Counted from the first letter of the stretch, positions 1 to 8,705 are shown. The stretch: 62,565 nt of DNA from CAZJWR01 sp964549765 (GCA_964549765.1 CAZJWR010000016.1:1-62565); one strand, 5' to 3'. Made by a program: numbers and translations. The notes: a model not told the origin generated them from the letters alone.

Positions 1-73
1 AAATCATAAATCGGCCGACCGTTCTCGGGTCGGCTCATGACAGGTGGTCGAATCGCCGCCCAAGAAAATCTCG

Positions 74-101
74 TTGTAAATTTGAAAAATTTTCATATAT
101 T
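74..101 (+). promoter_or_regulatory. Possible sigma70-type promoter for the BNR/dockerin gene
   Basis: TTGTAA (74-79) and TATATT (96-101) are separated by 16 bases in an AT-rich stretch about 60 bases before the first gene's start codon. The -10 is good and the -35 is weak. Upstream, positions 14-34 can form a short GCCGACC/GGTCGGC hairpin, perhaps the tail of a transcript entering from outside the window. Confidence 0.4.
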
Positions 102-160
102 GTTCCTGTACCGTCATACATACCGACGACTTAAAAAACCATCAGCGGCGAGGTATATTT

Positions 161-2398
161 ATGAAAAAAGGACTAATGCTCGGGCTTATCCCGGCCGTCA
201 TAATCGTTTGGGCAGTGGTATCCTTCGCCCAGATTCCCAACGTGCAAATCTCTTCACCGTCATTCCAATTGCAAAACGAAGAACAGGTCTTCTATTGCCC
301 GACCGATGGCAATATCGTACTCGCCACCTGGCGGGATTTTCGACTTGGCTACCGCCGGACCGGAATCGGTCGCAGTACTGACGGCGGGGCGACCTGGATT
401 GATTCCTTGACCGATCTCCTGATGGATTACAACAACCAGCAATCCGACCCGACCATGACGACCCTCGACGACGGAACGATGATTTGCTGCTACCTCGACT
501 ACAGTCCGACGGCGGTCGACGATTCCAGCTTCGTCATCTTTATCCGGACCACGGACAAAGGCATCAGCTGGACCGGGCCGCACCCGGTCACGACCGACCA
601 CGGGGCGTGGTTTGAGGACAAGCAGTTTATCACGGCCGACCGGACCGGAGGGCCGTACAACGGCAACGTGTATGTCGGATGGGCGCGTTTTCCCAACCCG
701 ACCCGGATAATGTTCGCGCGATCCACCGACGGGGGGGTTACCTTTGGCGATACGATGATCGTTGGGCCGTCGCAGGTCCATCCGCCGTGCAGTTACACCA
801 TCGACGCCGGGCAGTTTACCCAGCCGATCGTCGGCGCCGACGGTTCGGTGTATGTCTTTTGGTCGGGGGCTGACTTGATTCCCGATGAATGCGCGGGCTA
901 TTACGCCATGAAGATGTCGAAATCGACCGACGGCGGCCAGACCTGGCCGATTATGGAGGAACCGATATTTTATTTCAATAACGTCGTTTACGCCGACGGC
1001 AATATCGACGTGTACAACGCGGCGGCGGGCGACGCCGATATTACCGGCGGACCGTACGACGGCAACATCTATATTTCGACCACCAACGGCAAACCGGACG
1101 GCGCCCTCTATCACGACGACATCGTCATGATCAAGTCGACTGACGGCGGTCAAACCTGGCTGCCGCCGCTGCGGGTCAACGACGATCCCCTGGGATTCGA
1201 CGTGGATCAGTTCCACCCCTGGCTGACCGTCAATCAGGACGGTGTCATCGTCATGATCTTCTATGACCAACGGCTCGATCCCAATCATTATCTGTTCGAC
1301 GTCTTCGCGGCCTATTCCTTCGACGGCGGCGAGACGATCACGACTAATCACCGCATCACCAACGTCTCGTCTTCACCCGACGATCTCAAACGATCCGTTC
1401 CCGTTGCCGATGCAGAACTTGAAGGCAGATTCGACGAGGCCGGCGTTTATCATTTCCTGTCGCCGATGGCGGGCAAAATCGCGGAATATATCGGCGTGAC
1501 TGCCTTTCATGACAACGTCAACGCCGTCTGGACCGACACCCGCAACGGCAACCAGGATGTTTTTGGGGCGGTGTATATGATCCCGTTTCTCAAGCCGCGC
1601 CTCTTCGGTGTGCCCGACGGCGCCTATCTGACGGCTCCGCTGGACAGCCTGTACTGGTCGACTTGCTGGCATGAAGACGACGTTTCCTACCGGATCGAGA
1701 TCGACAACGATCCGCTTTTTGGATCGCCGGATGTATCGACCGTCGTCACCGACAATAAATTCTATTCGACGTCCCTCTCGCTTGCCGACGGGACCTATTC
1801 CTGGCGGGTCAAGGCGTTTCGGACCGCCGAGGGAGATTCGACCGATTATAGCGATACCTGGTCGTTCAACGTCGACACACAAGCCCCGTCAGCGGCCGTT
1901 CTCATTTCGCCAATCGGCGGCGATACGATTACGACCCCGACCCCGACGCTGGTCTGGTCCGGGATATCCGGCGGCGGCTCCTCGGAATATTTCGCGCTGC
2001 AGCTATCGGATGATCCGCATTTCGGCCCCGGAAACCTGTTCCTTGATACCACCGGTTTGGTCGGCACGTCACTAACCTTGGTCGATTCCCTGCCGGTTCC
2101 CGGTACGTATTACTGGCGCGTCAACCATTATGACCTGGCCGGCCTCGAATCCGGATTCACTCCGGCGGCCGATTTCGAATTTATCGAATATCTCTGCGGC
2201 GACGCCGACGGCGATCTGGCGGTTAACATCTCCGACGCGGTGTATCTTATCAGCTACATCTTCAAGAGCGGCCCGCCCCCGGATCCGCTGGAAGCCGGAG
2301 ACGCCGACCTCGACGGAGCAGTCAACATCGGCGACGCCGTGTACCTGATAAACTATATATTCAAGAGTGGCCCGGAACCCTGTGCCGTGATTCCGTAG
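161..2398 (+). CDS. Secreted BNR-repeat (sialidase-fold) protein with C-terminal dockerin-like repeats
   Basis: The N-terminus is a signal peptide (MKKG start, hydrophobic stretch, cut near SFAQ). The body carries at least five BNR/Asp-box motifs of the type S-T-D-G-G-x-T-W, the signature of six-bladed sialidase-like propellers. Two fibronectin/Ig-like segments follow (each with 'YxWRV'). The last ~65 residues hold two dockerin-like repeats (GDADGDLAVN... and GDADLDGAVN...) joined by SGPPPDP. BNR propellers occur in sialidases but also in many non-enzymatic secreted proteins. I do not see a clear sialidase active-site set, so the substrate is unknown. The start is preceded by GAGG about eight bases upstream. 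Probably exported and anchored or complexed through the dockerin. Confidence 0.85.
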   Translation: MKKGLMLGLIPAVIIVWAVVSFAQIPNVQISSPSFQLQNEEQVFYCPTDGNIVLATWRDFRLGYRRTGIGRSTDGGATWIDSLTDLLMDYNNQQSDPTMTTLDDGTMICCYLDYSPTAVDDSSFVIFIRTTDKGISWTGPHPVTTDHGAWFEDKQFITADRTGGPYNGNVYVGWARFPNPTRIMFARSTDGGVTFGDTMIVGPSQVHPPCSYTIDAGQFTQPIVGADGSVYVFWSGADLIPDECAGYYAMKMSKSTDGGQTWPIMEEPIFYFNNVVYADGNIDVYNAAAGDADITGGPYDGNIYISTTNGKPDGALYHDDIVMIKSTDGGQTWLPPLRVNDDPLGFDVDQFHPWLTVNQDGVIVMIFYDQRLDPNHYLFDVFAAYSFDGGETITTNHRITNVSSSPDDLKRSVPVADAELEGRFDEAGVYHFLSPMAGKIAEYIGVTAFHDNVNAVWTDTRNGNQDVFGAVYMIPFLKPRLFGVPDGAYLTAPLDSLYWSTCWHEDDVSYRIEIDNDPLFGSPDVSTVVTDNKFYSTSLSLADGTYSWRVKAFRTAEGDSTDYSDTWSFNVDTQAPSAAVLISPIGGDTITTPTPTLVWSGISGGGSSEYFALQLSDDPHFGPGNLFLDTTGLVGTSLTLVDSLPVPGTYYWRVNHYDLAGLESGFTPAADFEFIEYLCGDADGDLAVNISDAVYLISYIFKSGPPPDPLEAGDADLDGAVNIGDAVYLINYIFKSGPEPCAVIP

Positions 2399-2420
2399 CA
2401 CCTGTCAAATGTGAACATGA

Positions 2421-2451
2421 AAAAAGCCCCGGCGGTATGCCGGGGCTTTTT
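2421..2451. terminator. Bidirectional intrinsic terminator
   Basis: A perfect 12-bp stem, AAAAAGCCCCGG (2421-2432) with CCGGGGCTTTTT (2440-2451), encloses a 7-base loop. It is A-rich before and T-rich after, so it can end transcripts from both the plus-strand gene at 161-2398 and the minus-strand gene at 2476-2976. Confidence 0.9.
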
Positions 2452-2475
2452 GTTTTTCCCTTCCTGGCGAAAAAT

Positions 2476-2976
2476 CTACACCTGCGGCGGTTCCTTGCCG
2501 TAGGCGCCCCACTCTTCCCGGGACGGGCCGTAGAGGCCGGGAACCGGCAAACCTGCCAGACGCATCAGGATGGTCATCTGCGCCCGGTGATGAATCTCAT
2601 GAATGAGAAATACCCACAAGGATTTGCCGCGCGGCCAGGTTTCGCCATAAAGGTCGTCTTCCTTTTGAAGATCGTCGTCCGACCATGTTTTCAGAGTGCG
2701 GAACATGGCCTCGGTCGCGGTGCGATAAGCATCCGCGATCTCCGAGGCTTTCTCCGGGATAGGATCCTTTTCGCCGGGCTTGTCGATGGTAATGCCGATC
2801 AGGGCGCACATCTCCGGATAGGTGGTGACGATATGCCAGGCGGCGCGTCCCAAGGTGCGGATATTTTCGATGTGCGGTTTGTCCAGCGATTCGTCGGTGA
2901 GACCATCCAGCAGCTTGAGGGTATTGGCCCGTTCCTGTTCATACACCGAGATTAATTTGCTGACGTCGGTAAACAT
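2476..2976 (-). CDS. DinB-family protein
   Basis: A 166-residue protein of the DinB/YfiT four-helix-bundle superfamily, which places three histidines around a metal. Candidate ligands are the His in AAWHIV (about residue 48) and the HEIHHRAQM segment (about 127-131), a hallmark of this family. Members include thiol-dependent transferases and DNA-damage-induced proteins; the substrate here cannot be told. GGGAG lies just before the ATG. It sits 29 bases downstream of the aldo/keto reductase on the same strand, so the two are probably co-transcribed and end at the shared terminator at 2421-2451. Confidence 0.8.
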   Translation of the reverse strand: MFTDVSKLISVYEQERANTLKLLDGLTDESLDKPHIENIRTLGRAAWHIVTTYPEMCALIGITIDKPGEKDPIPEKASEIADAYRTATEAMFRTLKTWSDDDLQKEDDLYGETWPRGKSLWVFLIHEIHHRAQMTILMRLAGLPVPGLYGPSREEWGAYGKEPPQV

Positions 2977-3005
2977 GATTCTGCTCCCGCTCTATAAATG
3001 TGAAG

Positions 3006-3956
3006 TTATTTCGTTTCTGAATCAGGGCCGAGGATTTCCTCGATCCGAGTCAAGGTCGACGGTTCGAGTATGATATCCGACGCGATGACATTCGATGCGA
3101 TGTGTTCGGGATGAGTCGCGCCGGTGATCGCCGAGCTGATTTCCGGCCGGCGCAGAATCCAGGCCAGGGCCAATTGCCCCATCGTTGCCCCGAGATCGTC
3201 GGCGATAGCCGACAGCCGGCTCACCTTATCCAAGTTGTCATCGGTCAGAAGATTCTTGAGCCAGTCGCTGGATGCAGCCCGGCTGCCCTCGGGTATGCCG
3301 TCGCTGTATTTGCCCGTCAACAGCCCCATCGCCAACGGCGACCATACCACCAGCCCGATACCGTGCCGGGAGCAGGTGGGCATGATTTCCGGCTCGATGT
3401 GCCGATCGACCATGTTATAGCGCGGCTGTTCGACCTGCGGCCGATAACACAGATATTTGTCGGCGGTAGCGGCAGCGGTGGCGATCTGGCCGGCCTCCCA
3501 GAGCGACGTGCCCCAGTACAGGATTTTGCCCTGTCGGATGAGATCGTCCATGGCCCGGACAACCTCTTCGATCTCGGTATCCGGGTCGTAGCGGTGGCAG
3601 AAATAGATGTCAAGATAATCGGTCTGCAACCGCGCCAGGGTTTTATCGATCGATTCGAAAATATGCTTGCGGGACAACCCCCGGTCGTTGACGTTTTCCG
3701 TCATCGGCCAAAACAGCTTGGATGAGATGACGAGGTCGGTCCGCTTATAATTTTTCAGGACCCGCCCGCAGACCCGTTCGGCCTCACCGCGCGCATAGGC
3801 ATCGGCGAGATCAATAAAATTGACGCCACGATCGATGGCGGTCTCGACGATCTTATCTGTGGTCTGTTCGTCGACGGCGCCGCCGAACGTCAGCCATCCG
3901 CCCAGAGATATCTCGGATACTTTTATTCCCGCATTGCCCAATCGTCTGTATTTCAT
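3006..3956 (-). CDS. Aldo/keto reductase family oxidoreductase
   Basis: 316 residues, normal for a monomeric NADPH-dependent AKR of (alpha/beta)8 fold. The catalytic tetrad is recognisable: D49 (FID), Y54 (DAYARGE), K80 (ISSK) and H121 (CHRYD). The opening MKYRRLGNAGIKVSEISLGG and the later WGTSLWEAGQI resemble the potassium-channel beta-subunit/YghZ-like branch, which reduces aldehydes such as methylglyoxal. The physiological substrate is unknown. AAAGGA precedes the start. First gene of a likely two-gene operon with the DinB protein, divergent from queG. Confidence 0.92.
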   Translation of the reverse strand: MKYRRLGNAGIKVSEISLGGWLTFGGAVDEQTTDKIVETAIDRGVNFIDLADAYARGEAERVCGRVLKNYKRTDLVISSKLFWPMTENVNDRGLSRKHIFESIDKTLARLQTDYLDIYFCHRYDPDTEIEEVVRAMDDLIRQGKILYWGTSLWEAGQIATAAATADKYLCYRPQVEQPRYNMVDRHIEPEIMPTCSRHGIGLVVWSPLAMGLLTGKYSDGIPEGSRAASSDWLKNLLTDDNLDKVSRLSAIADDLGATMGQLALAWILRRPEISSAITGATHPEHIASNVIASDIILEPSTLTRIEEILGPDSETK

Positions 3957-4132
3957 GCCCGTGTCCTTTCCTCACATAACTAAACGCTTTTTCATCACAT
4001 ACGCCATCACATAATGAAAATTTTGCCGGAGGGTGCGATCTGCTGCTGATAAATCGCGTATACAAGAAAAGGCTTTGATGCAAACGGCCTTTCCGGTATA
4101 TAATCGGATGAAGATCGAGACCCGAGGTTTGG

Positions 4133-5059
4133 ATGGATAGGCAGTATATCACGGCGGCGATAAAACGGCAGGCGGCCCGAATGGGTTTCGCCGCCTGCGG
4201 CATGGCCCCCGCCAGCTTTTTGGAACAGGACGCCATGCGGTTCGAACATTGGCTGGCGCACGGCATGCACGGCGACATGACCTACATGGCCGACCATCTC
4301 GATATGCGGCTCGATCCCACCCAGTTGATGCCCGGCGCCAAATCGGTAGTGTCGCTGGCGTATAACTATTTCCGTCCCCAGGATGATCCGCCGGCGTCGC
4401 CGTACCTGATTTCGCTCTACGCCCAGGGCCGGGACTATCACCGGGTGTTGCGGAAGAAACTGCGCGAGATGATCGCGGCTATCCGGCATGAAATCGGCGA
4501 GTTCGAGGCGAGAATCTGCATCGACAGCGCCCCTATCACGGAAAAAACCTGGGCGGCCGAGGCCGGGCTGGGGTGGATAGGCAAAAACAGCCTACTGCTG
4601 ATGCCTCGCGCCGGCAGCTATCATTTTCTGGCCGAACTGATCCTCGATATCGAACTCGATTACGACCGGCTCATGGGCGACCACTGCGGCGTCTGCCGCG
4701 AATGCATGGACGCCTGTCCCACCGGCGCGATTATCGAACCGTATGTCGTCGACGCCCGCAAATGCATCTCCTATATGACCATCGAAATGAAGTCGGATAT
4801 CCCGGAATCGATGGCCGGCCGATATTCCGGATGGATCTTCGGCTGCGACATCTGCCAGCGGATATGTCCCTTCAACCGTTTCGCCGCACGCCATGATGAA
4901 CCGCAATTCGAACCGCGGCCGGAAATTTTGACCATGTCCGCCGATCAATGGCATCATCTGACCCCGGAACGATTCGAGGAATTGTTTGCGGGAACGCCGG
5001 TCATGCGGGCGAAGTATGACCGTTTCATGCGCAATATCCGGTTTTTGGCCGGGGAATGA
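4133..5059 (+). CDS. queG: Epoxyqueuosine reductase
   Basis: QueG makes the last step of queuosine synthesis, reducing epoxyqueuosine to queuosine in tRNA with cobalamin and two [4Fe-4S] clusters. The 308 residues contain the cluster motifs C185-x2-C188-x2-C191-x3-C195-P and C238-x2-C241-x3-C245-P. The likely catalytic acid D131 sits in CIDSAPITEK, and the LGWIGKN and PTGAI blocks are typical. GAGG lies before the ATG. It stands alone on the plus strand, and no other queuosine gene is in the window. A cobalamin adenosyltransferase gene 8 kb away also points to cobalamin use. Confidence 0.95.
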   Translation: MDRQYITAAIKRQAARMGFAACGMAPASFLEQDAMRFEHWLAHGMHGDMTYMADHLDMRLDPTQLMPGAKSVVSLAYNYFRPQDDPPASPYLISLYAQGRDYHRVLRKKLREMIAAIRHEIGEFEARICIDSAPITEKTWAAEAGLGWIGKNSLLLMPRAGSYHFLAELILDIELDYDRLMGDHCGVCRECMDACPTGAIIEPYVVDARKCISYMTIEMKSDIPESMAGRYSGWIFGCDICQRICPFNRFAARHDEPQFEPRPEILTMSADQWHHLTPERFEELFAGTPVMRAKYDRFMRNIRFLAGE

Positions 5060-5206
5060 TGAGCCGATTTCCGGATTAGGGAAATACCGCGCCTTCTCGC
5101 TCGTCCTAATCCAAAGATATACACATAAGCCCGACGCACATTGCGTATATCGTGTGACTGGCGATATCAACCGGTGCGGCCGGGCGTCGCATCAGGAGGG
5201 ATGGAC

Positions 5207-5674
5207 ATGCAATTGTATCTGGTACAACACGGCGAAGCATGGAGCAAGGAACACGATCCGGAACGATCGTTGTCCGAAGGAGGCACCGAAGCGGTCAACG
5301 AGGTGAATAATTTCCTGGAAGAGAACTGCCGGATCGAGGTCGATACGATATACCACAGCGGCAAACAACGGGCGCTCGAGACTGCCGATATCCTGTCCAA
5401 ATCGATTGCCGCCGAAAACGGCTTGAAGGAAAGCAAGGGGCTGGCGCCGATGGACGATCCCTCGATCTGGGCGAAGAAGCTCAAGGGTATGTACCGGAAC
5501 GTGATGCTGGTGGGACACCTGCCGCATCTGAGCAGGCTGGCCGGCCTGCTTCTGACCGGCGATGCGTCGCACGAACCGGTGCTGTTTCACAACGGCGGGA
5601 TCGTGTGCCTGTTTCGTGACGCCGATCATCATTGGATGATCGACTGGATCATCATTCCGGAAATCTTAAGTTAG
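5207..5674 (+). CDS. sixA: SixA-type histidine phosphatase
   Basis: 155 residues of the histidine-phosphatase (phosphoglycerate mutase-like) fold. The N-terminal LYLVQHGEA carries the nucleophile histidine (H8), IYHSGKQRALETA matches the second conserved block and MLVGHLPHLSRLAGLLL carries the second catalytic histidine. SixA removes phosphate from phosphohistidine in phosphorelay proteins, and related enzymes act on phosphocarriers. I chose the ATG at 5207 because a perfect AGGAGG (5194-5199) lies at ideal spacing; an ATG at 5201 is in frame but too close to it. Tail-to-tail with the arsenic operon. Confidence 0.88.
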   Translation: MQLYLVQHGEAWSKEHDPERSLSEGGTEAVNEVNNFLEENCRIEVDTIYHSGKQRALETADILSKSIAAENGLKESKGLAPMDDPSIWAKKLKGMYRNVMLVGHLPHLSRLAGLLLTGDASHEPVLFHNGGIVCLFRDADHHWMIDWIIIPEILS

Positions 5675-5682
5675 CGCAGTTA

Positions 5683-6879
5683 TCAGGCGCGGTTCGTTCT
5701 CGAAAACCAATGCCCCGTGCGCAGGCAGATGCGCACCAGCATAAGCATTACGGGAACCTCGATCAGCACGCCGACGACGGTGGCCAGAGCAGCGCCCGAA
5801 GACAATCCGAACAGCATGGTGGCGGTGGCGATAGCCACTTCGAAATGATTGGAGGCGCCGATCATGGCCGACGGCGCGGCGTCCTCGTAGGTCAGCTTGA
5901 GCAGCCGGGCCAACCCGTACCCCAGGGCAAAAATGAACACCGTCTGGATAAACAGCGGCACGGCAATCCAGAGGATGGTGAGCGGATTGGCGAGAATTAC
6001 ATCCCCCTTGAACGAAAACAATAGCACCAGCGTAATCAGCAGGGCGATAATCGTGACCGGTGTCAGGAAAGGCAGGAATCGCTGTTCGAAAAATTCGTTA
6101 CCCTTCAATGCCACTATCCATTTTCGGCTGAAATATCCCGCCACCAGCGGCAGGGCGACATAGATACCGATCGATAACAATAGGGCCTGCCACGGCACCG
6201 GCAGACGGCCGACGCCCAGGAGAAAACCTCCCAACGGACCGTAGAGGGCCAACATGAACAAGGAATTGATGGCAACCATCACCAGCGTGTGACCGTCGTT
6301 GCCCCGCGCCAAAAATCCCCACACCAGCACCATCGCCGTGCAGGGAGCGACGCCCAAAAGCAGACATCCGGCGAGGTAGCTCCGCCACAGCGGCACCTGC
6401 AGCATTTTGACGCCCTCGTGAATAACCACGGCTCCGTCGCCGTAGGCGCCGCCGACGGGAAGATCGAGGCCAAACGGCATCTTGACAAAATCGACCGCAT
6501 GCGGCCCGATCAGGGATATAAACACGACGCCGAGAAAGAAATACGAGATAGCCAGCATCGTAAAGGGCTTGACGCACCAGTTGATGAACAGCGTCAGCGT
6601 CACCGGCTTGGCGCTTTTCCCGGCGCGGATGACTTCAGCAAAATCAATTTTCACCATGATGGGATACATCATGAAAAACAGACAGACCGCGATGGGAATC
6701 GACACCACCGGAGCGTCATGAACGTACACGGCGAGGCCGTCGAGAAACGTCGCCACGCCCGGCGCGGCTTTGCCGAGAAGAATACCGGCGAGGATGCACA
6801 GGATTACCCACAGGGAGAGATATCTTTCGAAGATACTCAATCCCCGGGGCGCCTTGGTCACACAGGCTTGAGTTGCCAT
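5683..6879 (-). CDS. acr3: Acr3-family arsenite efflux permease
   Basis: A 398-residue integral membrane protein with about ten hydrophobic segments, of the ACR3 branch of the BART superfamily, which exports As(III). The family-defining cysteine block GVAPCTAMVLVWG is present, as are YLSLWVILCILAGILLG at the N-terminus and GASNHFEVAIATA near the C-terminus. I start it at the ATG at 6879, four bases after the arsC stop; the reading frame is open further upstream but only as an overlap with arsC. Third gene of the DUF1573-arsC-acr3 unit. No ArsR repressor is seen nearby. Confidence 0.95.
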   Translation of the reverse strand: MATQACVTKAPRGLSIFERYLSLWVILCILAGILLGKAAPGVATFLDGLAVYVHDAPVVSIPIAVCLFFMMYPIMVKIDFAEVIRAGKSAKPVTLTLFINWCVKPFTMLAISYFFLGVVFISLIGPHAVDFVKMPFGLDLPVGGAYGDGAVVIHEGVKMLQVPLWRSYLAGCLLLGVAPCTAMVLVWGFLARGNDGHTLVMVAINSLFMLALYGPLGGFLLGVGRLPVPWQALLLSIGIYVALPLVAGYFSRKWIVALKGNEFFEQRFLPFLTPVTIIALLITLVLLFSFKGDVILANPLTILWIAVPLFIQTVFIFALGYGLARLLKLTYEDAAPSAMIGASNHFEVAIATATMLFGLSSGAALATVVGVLIEVPVMLMLVRICLRTGHWFSRTNRA

Positions 6880-6883
6880 CGGG

Positions 6884-7339
6884 TTACGCGCCCTTCTGCT
6901 CAAACAGTTGCGGAAGAGTACTGATAAAATCGCGTATCTCATCACGGATACGGCGGTAATGCCCCAACGCTTCTTCTTCCGTTCGGGCCTTGCGGGCCAA
7001 TTGCGGCGGGTCTTCGAATCCGACGTGGAATTTTTTGGTCGGGCCGGGGAAGGCCGGGCAATGCTCGTCGGCGTGGCCGCAGACGGTGATGACATAATCG
7101 AACTCGATGCTGCCGAGGTCGCGAACGTGCTTGGATTTGTGGCCGGATATATCGATCCCCGCCTCGCGCATCACAATGACGGCGCGGGAATCCAGCTCTT
7201 TGGGTTCGAGACCGGCGGAATAGACATCGAACCGGTCTCCATGCATATGCCGCGCCCATCCCTCAGCCATTTGACTGCGGCAGGAATTGCCGGTGCACAG
7301 AAAAAGAATCGTGATTTTTCTCGGCCGGTCGCCTTCCAT
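6884..7339 (-). CDS. arsC: Arsenate reductase, thioredoxin-coupled type
   Basis: A 151-residue low-molecular-weight phosphatase-fold protein that reduces As(V) to As(III) for export by Acr3. The P-loop LFLCTGNSCRSQ holds the nucleophile C15. C87 and C94 (VITVCGHADEHC) have the same spacing as the redox triad C10/C82/C89 of the thioredoxin-coupled ArsC of Staphylococcus and Bacillus. It starts 30 bases after the DUF1573 gene and is followed after 4 bases by acr3, so the three are likely one transcript. The thioredoxin-dependent chemistry makes the redox-motif protein upstream notable. Confidence 0.95.
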   Translation of the reverse strand: MEGDRPRKITILFLCTGNSCRSQMAEGWARHMHGDRFDVYSAGLEPKELDSRAVIVMREAGIDISGHKSKHVRDLGSIEFDYVITVCGHADEHCPAFPGPTKKFHVGFEDPPQLARKARTEEEALGHYRRIRDEIRDFISTLPQLFEQKGA

Positions 7340-7369
7340 CGCACCCTCGGTCGGGAAATTCGCCGCCTG

Positions 7370-8467
7370 TTATCTTCTCTCTATTCGAAACGGTATTTTG
7401 ATCTCGGCCTGTTCCGGCTGATCGGTGGCGATTATCACGTTGCTGGCAATCGTCGCCCCGGAGGCCAGTTTGGTTTCGTCGAGAGTGGCGGTTATTTTGT
7501 ATTTCTGGCCGGGGTCGACTTCGCTCACGGCGTAATTCAGCAAACCGCCGGGATCACTGACCTTGAGAATCTTCACGTCCGTGTCCGGTTGATGGCTGAT
7601 CAACGTCAGGACCCGCGTCTGCGGCTTCTCGCTGACCGCGGTGTCGAGCACGATATAGGTCAGGGCCAGAGGGCTAACCTCGATATCCTTAACGGCGATG
7701 CCGTAGATGTACAATTTGGATTCCGGACGGCCCGGGTCGGTATATTTGACCGTAACCGTCTCGCTAAACAAACCCGGTTTGAGATTCGGGCCGATGTCGA
7801 CCTCCAGTTTCATGCGCTGGGTGCTTTTCACCGAATCCGCGTCACTCACTACCCGCGCGGTCACGAAAGGCGCCGACGTGATAATCGTATCCACCTGGAC
7901 TCCCACGAATCCGTGGACATCGATATAGACGTCTTTGGTCGTCTTGTGGTCGGCCAGAATATCGCCGAGGCTTAGGGTGCTTTTTTCAAAACCGACGTCC
8001 GCCTTGACGTACGCCTCAATATGAAGCGTCGCCCTCGGCTGCGTGGGATCGTTCGACTTGACGGTCACCGATTTCTTGACTCTGAAACGATACGTTCCGG
8101 TGTGAAACGTTACCTTGATTTCGCCTTCCCCACCCGGGGGAATATCCGTCCCCGTAAGGACGGCCGCGGTGCAGCCTCACGAAGCCCGCGCGTCGATTAA
8201 CTTTAGAACGGCATCCCCGGTATTCTGGACCTTGAACACGTGCGTCAGGCTCTGTTTCTGGGCAACCTCGCCGAAATCAAACGTGGTGTCGGGGAAAAAT
8301 ATGTGGGGAACGCCGCCCGCGGTCGACGCGGCGGAATCGGATGCGGTGTTGTTCGATACGGTGTCCTGGGGCTGATGCTGCGCCGGCTGTTCCTGGCAAA
8401 ATGTCGGGGATACCAAGATGCCGACGACAAACAAAACAGCGATGATCAAGCCAAGCTTCAATTTCAT
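7370..8467 (-). CDS. Secreted DUF1573 protein with in-frame TGA at the conserved Cys: candidate selenoprotein
   Basis: Seen: one frame runs from an ATG at 8467 to a stop at 7370, 365 codons, broken only by TGA at 8179-8177 (codon 97). The N-terminus is a signal peptide (MKLKLGLIIAVLF..., cut near the TFCQE), then a Ser/Thr/Gln-rich linker. Next comes a DUF1573 domain: PDTTFDFGEV, HVFKVQNTGDAVLKL, then RAS-[TGA]-GCTAAV, IPPGGEGEIKV and VTVKSNDPTQPRATLHI. Two more Ig-like segments fill the rest. Known: DUF1573 proteins have a near-invariant CGCT exactly where this reads [TGA]GCT. Inferred: TGA encodes selenocysteine. Domain similarity continues without a frame change on both sides, which argues against decay. 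Hairpins follow the TGA at 8163-8146 and 8142-8126. AGGA lies near the start. If TGA were a stop, only a 96-residue secreted fragment would be made. Leads an apparent operon with arsC and acr3. Confidence 0.75.
8126..8163 (-). promoter_or_regulatory. Stem-loops after the TGA: SECIS candidates
   Basis: On the minus strand, 13 bases after the TGA, CCGTCC (8163-8158) pairs with GGACGG (8151-8146) around the loop TTACGG: a perfect 6-bp hairpin whose loop starts 20 bases past the TGA, within the usual bacterial SECIS spacing. The loop does not start with the expected G. A second hairpin, TTCCCC (8142-8137) with GGGGAA (8131-8126), has loop CGGGT, closer to the classic G-and-U loop, but starts about 40 bases from the TGA. 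Which one, if either, binds SelB cannot be decided by eye. Confidence 0.45.
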
Positions 8468-8533
8468 GGAGCGTCTGTCCTTTCTACCCGTTCTTCGGCA
8501 CCGACCGCCAAATACGATCCGGGTCTCTGGAAT

Positions 8534-8562
8534 AGTATACATCACCGGACCGGCGAACGCAA
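8534..8562 (-). promoter_or_regulatory. Sigma70-type promoter of the DUF1573-arsC-acr3 unit
   Basis: Minus strand: TTGCGT (8562-8557), exactly 17 bases, TATACT (8539-8534). Expected start of transcription is near 8527, leaving a leader of about 60 bases before the ATG at 8467. An intact promoter supports the view that the TGA-containing gene is expressed rather than decayed. No clear ArsR-type operator palindrome was found. Confidence 0.65.
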
Positions 8563-8705
8563 ATTCTTATTACATTCACAATTATGGACGGTATTGTCAT
8601 CTTGGAGGCGAAACGACACATCCCCGGGATCCCCGCCGCGATCCTTGATTTCCATGAGGAAAGAAGTTATGTTGCGGCCGTCATGCATGATGGAAAACGG
8701 CATAG

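Noticed and set aside
7370..8068. A separate 232-codon gene and a separate 122-codon gene at 8177-8545
   Set aside because: They are the two halves of one DUF1573 gene in the same frame, split only by the TGA at 8177-8179. The downstream 'start' is a GTG inside the domain with no ribosome site.
7370..8467. Simple pseudogene by nonsense mutation
   Set aside because: Cannot be excluded, but the TGA falls exactly on the conserved Cys, the rest is free of other lesions, and promoter and operon are intact. Sec is the better explanation until the genome is searched for Sec machinery.
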